A program made the translations under genes and the position numbers. Under the pieces are notes generated by a model that was not told the DNA's origin, made no database searches, and saw nothing but the letters and a program-made list of their open reading frames with translations. From positions 1 to 45,580 of the forward strand of contig CAAGAB010000242.1 in assembly GCA_900767685.1 (NCBI GenBank): a DNA stretch of 45,580 nt, in the 5' to 3' direction. How positions within the stretch are numbered: the stretch's first letter is position 1; each line of letters opens with the position of its first letter. This DNA comes from an uncultured Coprococcus sp. GTDB lineage: Bacteria > Bacillota_A > Clostridia > Lachnospirales > Lachnospiraceae. Shown here piece by piece: positions 42,767 through 45,580 of this stretch.

Positions 42767-42781
42767 CGCAAATATGTTGAT

Positions 42782-42810
42782 ATTATACCACAGCAGCCAT
42801 TATAATTCAA
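42782..42810 (-). promoter_or_regulatory. Sigma-A promoter of glgA
   Basis: TTGAAT (42810-42805), 17-bp spacer and TATAAT (42787-42782) on the minus strand. Its -35 lies 5 bp from the -35 of the divergent plus-strand promoter, so only one may be occupied at a time. Confidence 0.75.
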
Positions 42811-42815
42811 TAAAG

Positions 42816-42844
42816 TTGACAAGCGTGCCCGTTAAATTTATGAT
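42816..42844 (+). promoter_or_regulatory. Sigma-A promoter of the DUF1292 gene
   Basis: TTGACA (42816-42821), 17-bp spacer and TATGAT (42839-42844), giving a leader of about 20 nt with AAAGGAG before the ATG. It is nearly consensus, so constitutive strong expression is likely. Confidence 0.85.
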
Positions 42845-42870
42845 ATAAAAAAAGAAAAAGGAGTTTCGAC

Positions 42871-43170
42871 ATGACCAACAACACAAACGACAATATTGAT
42901 GATATGAACGACATTGAGATGATCGACATAACCTACGATGATGGCACTGAATGCAATTGCGAAGTTATCGCAAGATTTGACGTAGACGGCATCACCTACA
43001 TCGCCCTTCTCCCGGAAGACGATGAAGATTCCGACATTATCGTATATCGATACGCAGAAGACGGAGATGATGTTGACCTAAACGAGATCACCGACGAGGA
43101 AGAATTCAACAAAGTTGCAGATGCCCTCGACGAAATTCTCGACGACCTTGAATTCAATTCCGAAGATTAG
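42871..43170 (+). CDS. DUF1292 (YrzB-like) acidic protein
   Basis: 99 residues, strongly acidic. The central IDITYDDGTECNCEVIARFDVDG followed by YIALLPEDDEDSDIIVYRY and the C-terminal EEEFNKVADALDEIL are typical of DUF1292. The family is widespread in Firmicutes and has no established function. It is monocistronic with a strong promoter, a good ribosome site and a long hairpin after the stop. Confidence 0.9.
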   Translation: MTNNTNDNIDDMNDIEMIDITYDDGTECNCEVIARFDVDGITYIALLPEDDEDSDIIVYRYAEDGDDVDLNEITDEEEFNKVADALDEILDDLEFNSED

Positions 43171-43186
43171 TGATCATCATTTAGAC

Positions 43187-43259
43187 ACAGCCCTCATATA
43201 TAGGGAATATTTTATGCTATTCTCAGTTAGAATATCTTCTTTCTATATATCAGGGCTGT
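43187..43259. terminator. 73-bp inverted-repeat structure after the DUF1292 gene
   Basis: 43187-43203 and 43243-43259 are 17-bp arms with one mismatch (ACAGCCCT...AGGGCTGT), enclosing a weaker AATATT stem. Only ATCTTTC follows, so the T tract is modest. It may be a terminator or a tiny inverted-repeat element. Confidence 0.6.
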
Positions 43260-43321
43260 ATCTTTCTATGATTTGATTTTCTAAATTGTTTTTTCTGATC
43301 TATCTTGCTTTATTATGTTTG

Positions 43322-43363
43322 CGCATATCTGTTTGTTCGTATCCGTTTGCTCATATCTGTTTG
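43322..43363. repeat. 14-bp tandem repeat, three copies, after the helicase gene
   Basis: CATATCTGTTTG-type units at 43322, 43336 and 43350 with exact 14-bp period, in the short gap before the helicase stop codon at 43385. Confidence 0.85.
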
Positions 43364-43384
43364 TACATTCTAAATCAGGCACAT

Positions 43385-45382
43385 CTACACATTCTCAATA
43401 AGCTCATTGTTTATAGTATACTCAAGACTCAAAGTCTTTGTCTCACCGGATTTGTCAAAATACACGCACAGCTTCTTCTGGTCAACATAGGTAATAATCC
43501 CCTGTCCATATCTCTTATGTACTATCTTATTTCCAACCTTTATCAATTCTCTGTCAACAAGCATCTCCTGTACAAATCTAGACACTGAAACATTTTTACC
43601 AAATATCTTCTGTGGCACATATATATACAATCCATACTTTGCCCTGGTCACAGCCACATAAAAAAGCCGCCGCTCCTCCTCTACATTTTCACCGTCAAGT
43701 GACTTTTTATGGGGTGTCATCCCCTCAACCGCATCCATTATAAACACATATGAATACTCCAAGCCCTTTGCAGAATGCATGGTCGTAAGCGTGACAGAAT
43801 CAGAAGCTGCTGCCCCCAGCCTGTTTCGTTCGGCCAGTTCCTTTGTGTATTCGTCAATATATTGGAGCCATCCATCCATGCTCAGGAACTCTCTGGCGCT
43901 CTCCTGTATCTCGTCAAGAATATCCATATAGTCATCAACACTCACGCCTCTATATTCAGCATACTCATGTACATACGCGTCAAGTCCGACAGCTTTCCTT
44001 ACATAATTGACCGCTGCATACGGAGCCAGTTTTGCTATTCGTTCAAGATCATTTTCCAACACATTCAGATTGTTAACTATTCGATATTTATCCTTATAAT
44101 ACTGTCTCAGCTTTTCAAAATCCACCTGCGGCATATCCAGGGCATCACGACTTATATATCTGTTTGGCTTATTGATTATTCTCAGCACAACTTTTCTGTC
44201 CCTGTTCCCTCTGGCAAGCCTTATATAATCAAATATATTCTCTGCGAGGAAATGAGTGAATATATTCGGGATATTGTCTTTCATAGAAAAAGGGATTCCA
44301 TTCTTCATAAGCCTTGACGAAAGAGCTCTGGGTTCTGTATTGGTCCTGAATATAACAGCCATGTCAGAATACGGTATTCCGGCAGAATTCAGCTCCTGTA
44401 TTTTTTCAACTATTTTACGATTCTGCTCTGTGGCATCCTTCACCTTAACCACATGAACCCTGTCACTCTGTCCCGGCAGATATTCAGATTTCAGATTCTT
44501 ATCATAGCGATCCAAGTTATTTTTTATTATACGTTTTGAGCACTCCACCACATCATAACTGCATCGATAATTTGTATTCAAATATTCTATAATCGTCCCA
44601 TGAAAATCCTCTGGGAACTGCCTCATTATAGACGGAGCAGCCCCGCGAAATCCATATATCGACTGATCATCATCGCCAACAACAAACAGATTCATTCTGC
44701 TGCCTGCGAGAAGCTTAATTGTCTCATACTGAATCGAATTAATGTCCTGAAATTCATCTATGAGTATATACTGAAATTTTCGTCTCCACATGTTGAGAAT
44801 ATCTGTTCTCTGCGACAACAACTCATATGTAAATACAAGCATGTCATCAAAATCTATTTTCCCACTCTTGCGCAGAAAATTTTCATATTCAGTATACACC
44901 ACCCTGAAGTCATCTGATTTCATGGTCGTACTGTTGTACTCCTCAAGCCTTCTCATCTCACTTTTTACAACGCCTATCTCGCCAAGCACATTTCTAGCAA
45001 AATCTTCCTGACTGTCATACCTGAACCCATGGCGGTCTATGCTCTCTCTGATCACATCATACTTCTCTGAATCTGTAACAATATTGGCTCCTGTATAATT
45101 ATATGCATTTCTTAGCATCCAGAAAAATACCGAATGAAATGTACCAAATGTCACTCCACTCACCCCCGGGCAAAGTTTACGGAACCTTTCCTTCATCTCG
45201 CCTGCAGCAGCCTTGGTAAAGGTAATGACCAGAATATGTTCAGGAGCTATTCCATATTCCCGGATCATATATTGTATTCTATGTGTAAGCACAGTTGTCT
45301 TACCAGATCCCGGCCCCGCAAGCAAAAGCATCGGACCATCCTTGTGCTTTATCGCCTTCTCCTGAGACTGATTGAATTTCAT
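43385..45382 (-). CDS. UvrD/PcrA-type superfamily 1 DNA helicase
   Basis: 3'-5' helicase of repair and replication-conflict resolution. 665 residues: Q motif FNQSQEKAI, Walker A LLAGPGSGKTTVL (about 20-32), TFTKAAAGEM, DEFQDINSIQ (about 215), VGDDDQSIYGFRG, NYRC, TMHSAKGLEYSYVFI and LFYVAVTRAK, with a C-terminal Tudor-like end VHKRYGQGIITYVD as in PcrA. It is somewhat shorter than PcrA (~720-750), so it may be a paralogue rather than PcrA itself. The start at 45382 follows GGAGG 7 nt upstream. Confidence 0.92.
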   Translation of the reverse strand: MKFNQSQEKAIKHKDGPMLLLAGPGSGKTTVLTHRIQYMIREYGIAPEHILVITFTKAAAGEMKERFRKLCPGVSGVTFGTFHSVFFWMLRNAYNYTGANIVTDSEKYDVIRESIDRHGFRYDSQEDFARNVLGEIGVVKSEMRRLEEYNSTTMKSDDFRVVYTEYENFLRKSGKIDFDDMLVFTYELLSQRTDILNMWRRKFQYILIDEFQDINSIQYETIKLLAGSRMNLFVVGDDDQSIYGFRGAAPSIMRQFPEDFHGTIIEYLNTNYRCSYDVVECSKRIIKNNLDRYDKNLKSEYLPGQSDRVHVVKVKDATEQNRKIVEKIQELNSAGIPYSDMAVIFRTNTEPRALSSRLMKNGIPFSMKDNIPNIFTHFLAENIFDYIRLARGNRDRKVVLRIINKPNRYISRDALDMPQVDFEKLRQYYKDKYRIVNNLNVLENDLERIAKLAPYAAVNYVRKAVGLDAYVHEYAEYRGVSVDDYMDILDEIQESAREFLSMDGWLQYIDEYTKELAERNRLGAAASDSVTLTTMHSAKGLEYSYVFIMDAVEGMTPHKKSLDGENVEEERRLFYVAVTRAKYGLYIYVPQKIFGKNVSVSRFVQEMLVDRELIKVGNKIVHKRYGQGIITYVDQKKLCVYFDKSGETKTLSLEYTINNELIENV

Positions 45383-45449
45383 GCCATCACCTCCATCCAT
45401 TCGCGAAATATTTACAAAACTCTTTGCATGTCCAGCAAAAACTCTTTAT

Positions 45450-45580
45450 ATACCCCAGAGCAGTCGCCGCCACCCCTAAAAGGGGTGGCTCGACGTGCTG
45501 GCTATAAGCCCTTAACACCGGACAGCGTCTCAAGGCGCTCCAGACTTTCTCTCCGTTCAAGTCACTATTGCACTTGACGC
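45450..45580 (-). mobile_element. Probable terminal part of a mobile element (IS200/IS605-tnpB-like), running off the window
   Basis: This tail is richer in G+C than its surroundings and packed with stems, including the perfect hairpin GCCACCCCT/AGGGGTGGC (45469-45477 / 45481-45489). The minus strand has an open frame containing CNSDLNG, reminiscent of the D-x-N motif at the end of TnpB, followed by structured sequence as in a TnpB guide-RNA region. The family assignment rests on this resemblance only. If right, the element's end lies about 70 bp before the helicase start codon. Confidence 0.4.

Noticed and set aside
42652..42781. Metabolite riboswitch in the glgA leader
   Set aside because: Two small stems are visible but no conserved riboswitch core could be recognised, so only a hairpin is annotated.
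45134..45577. 147-codon plus-strand frame reaching the window end
   Set aside because: Most of it is antisense to the helicase Walker A region; the last part crosses the hairpin-rich element end and does not resemble a transposase.

Overview
The window looks like a chromosomal segment of a low-to-mid-GC Gram-positive bacterium of the Clostridia, most likely a Lachnospiraceae member (Coprococcus/Roseburia/Butyrivibrio-like). Grounds: a PolC-type replicative polymerase, the clostridial/bacillar order priA-def-fmt-rsmB-rlmN-prpC-prkC-rsgA-rpe-thiN, RqcH, YicC, a PASTA kinase, a DUF1292 protein, a SpoIID-like protein, a MurE with the meso-DAP motif DNPR, and sigma-A promoters with ribosome sites of the AGGAGG type. 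Family-level placement is inference from gene content.

Layout. (1) 1-392 is the start of rimP on the minus strand, with what appears to be an ATT start codon. (2) 393-4576 interrupts the usual polC-rimP neighbourhood. It holds a siroheme-type dehydrogenase, a divergent SpoIID-like/peptidoglycan-binding protein, tRNA-Glu(CTC) with promoter and terminator, an orphan Phd/YefM antitoxin, and an AT-rich accessory operon (45-aa ORF, 160-aa P-loop ATPase, 131-aa repeat protein). Ahead of that operon is an array of 18-bp repeats at about 40-bp spacing. (3) 4577-15985 is one long minus-strand operon read pyrH-frr-uppS-cdsA-dxr-rseP-ispG-polC, joining translation recycling, isoprenoid and lipid-carrier synthesis, phospholipid synthesis, envelope proteolysis and DNA replication. 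(4) 16048-23745 has an LCP-family ligase with an acidic tail, a HAD phosphatase, a degenerate RlmH-like paralogue facing a tail-shortened rlmH, an SSS symporter and a Na/Pi cotransporter. (5) 23760-37469 is the minus-strand block rpoZ-murE-priA-def-fmt-rsmB-rlmN-prpC-prkC-rsgA-rpe-thiN. (6) 37609-45382 has gmk, yicC, rqcH, glgA, a DUF1292 gene on plus, and a UvrD/PcrA-type helicase. (7) The last ~130 bases are GC-richer and hairpin-rich and look like the end of a mobile element, possibly of IS200/IS605-tnpB type.

The strongest candidates for something undescribed are the convergent RlmH/RlmH-like pair (18806-19710), in which each partner lacks conserved parts that the other keeps, and the accessory ATPase operon with its symmetric repeat array (3409-4576). 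Smaller curiosities are the probable ATT start of rimP, a 45-bp in-frame tandem duplication of the 3' end of rpoZ split by a stop codon, a four-cysteine insertion in thiamine pyrophosphokinase, murE in the position usually held by coaBC, and frequent 14-20-bp tandem duplications in intergenic gaps.
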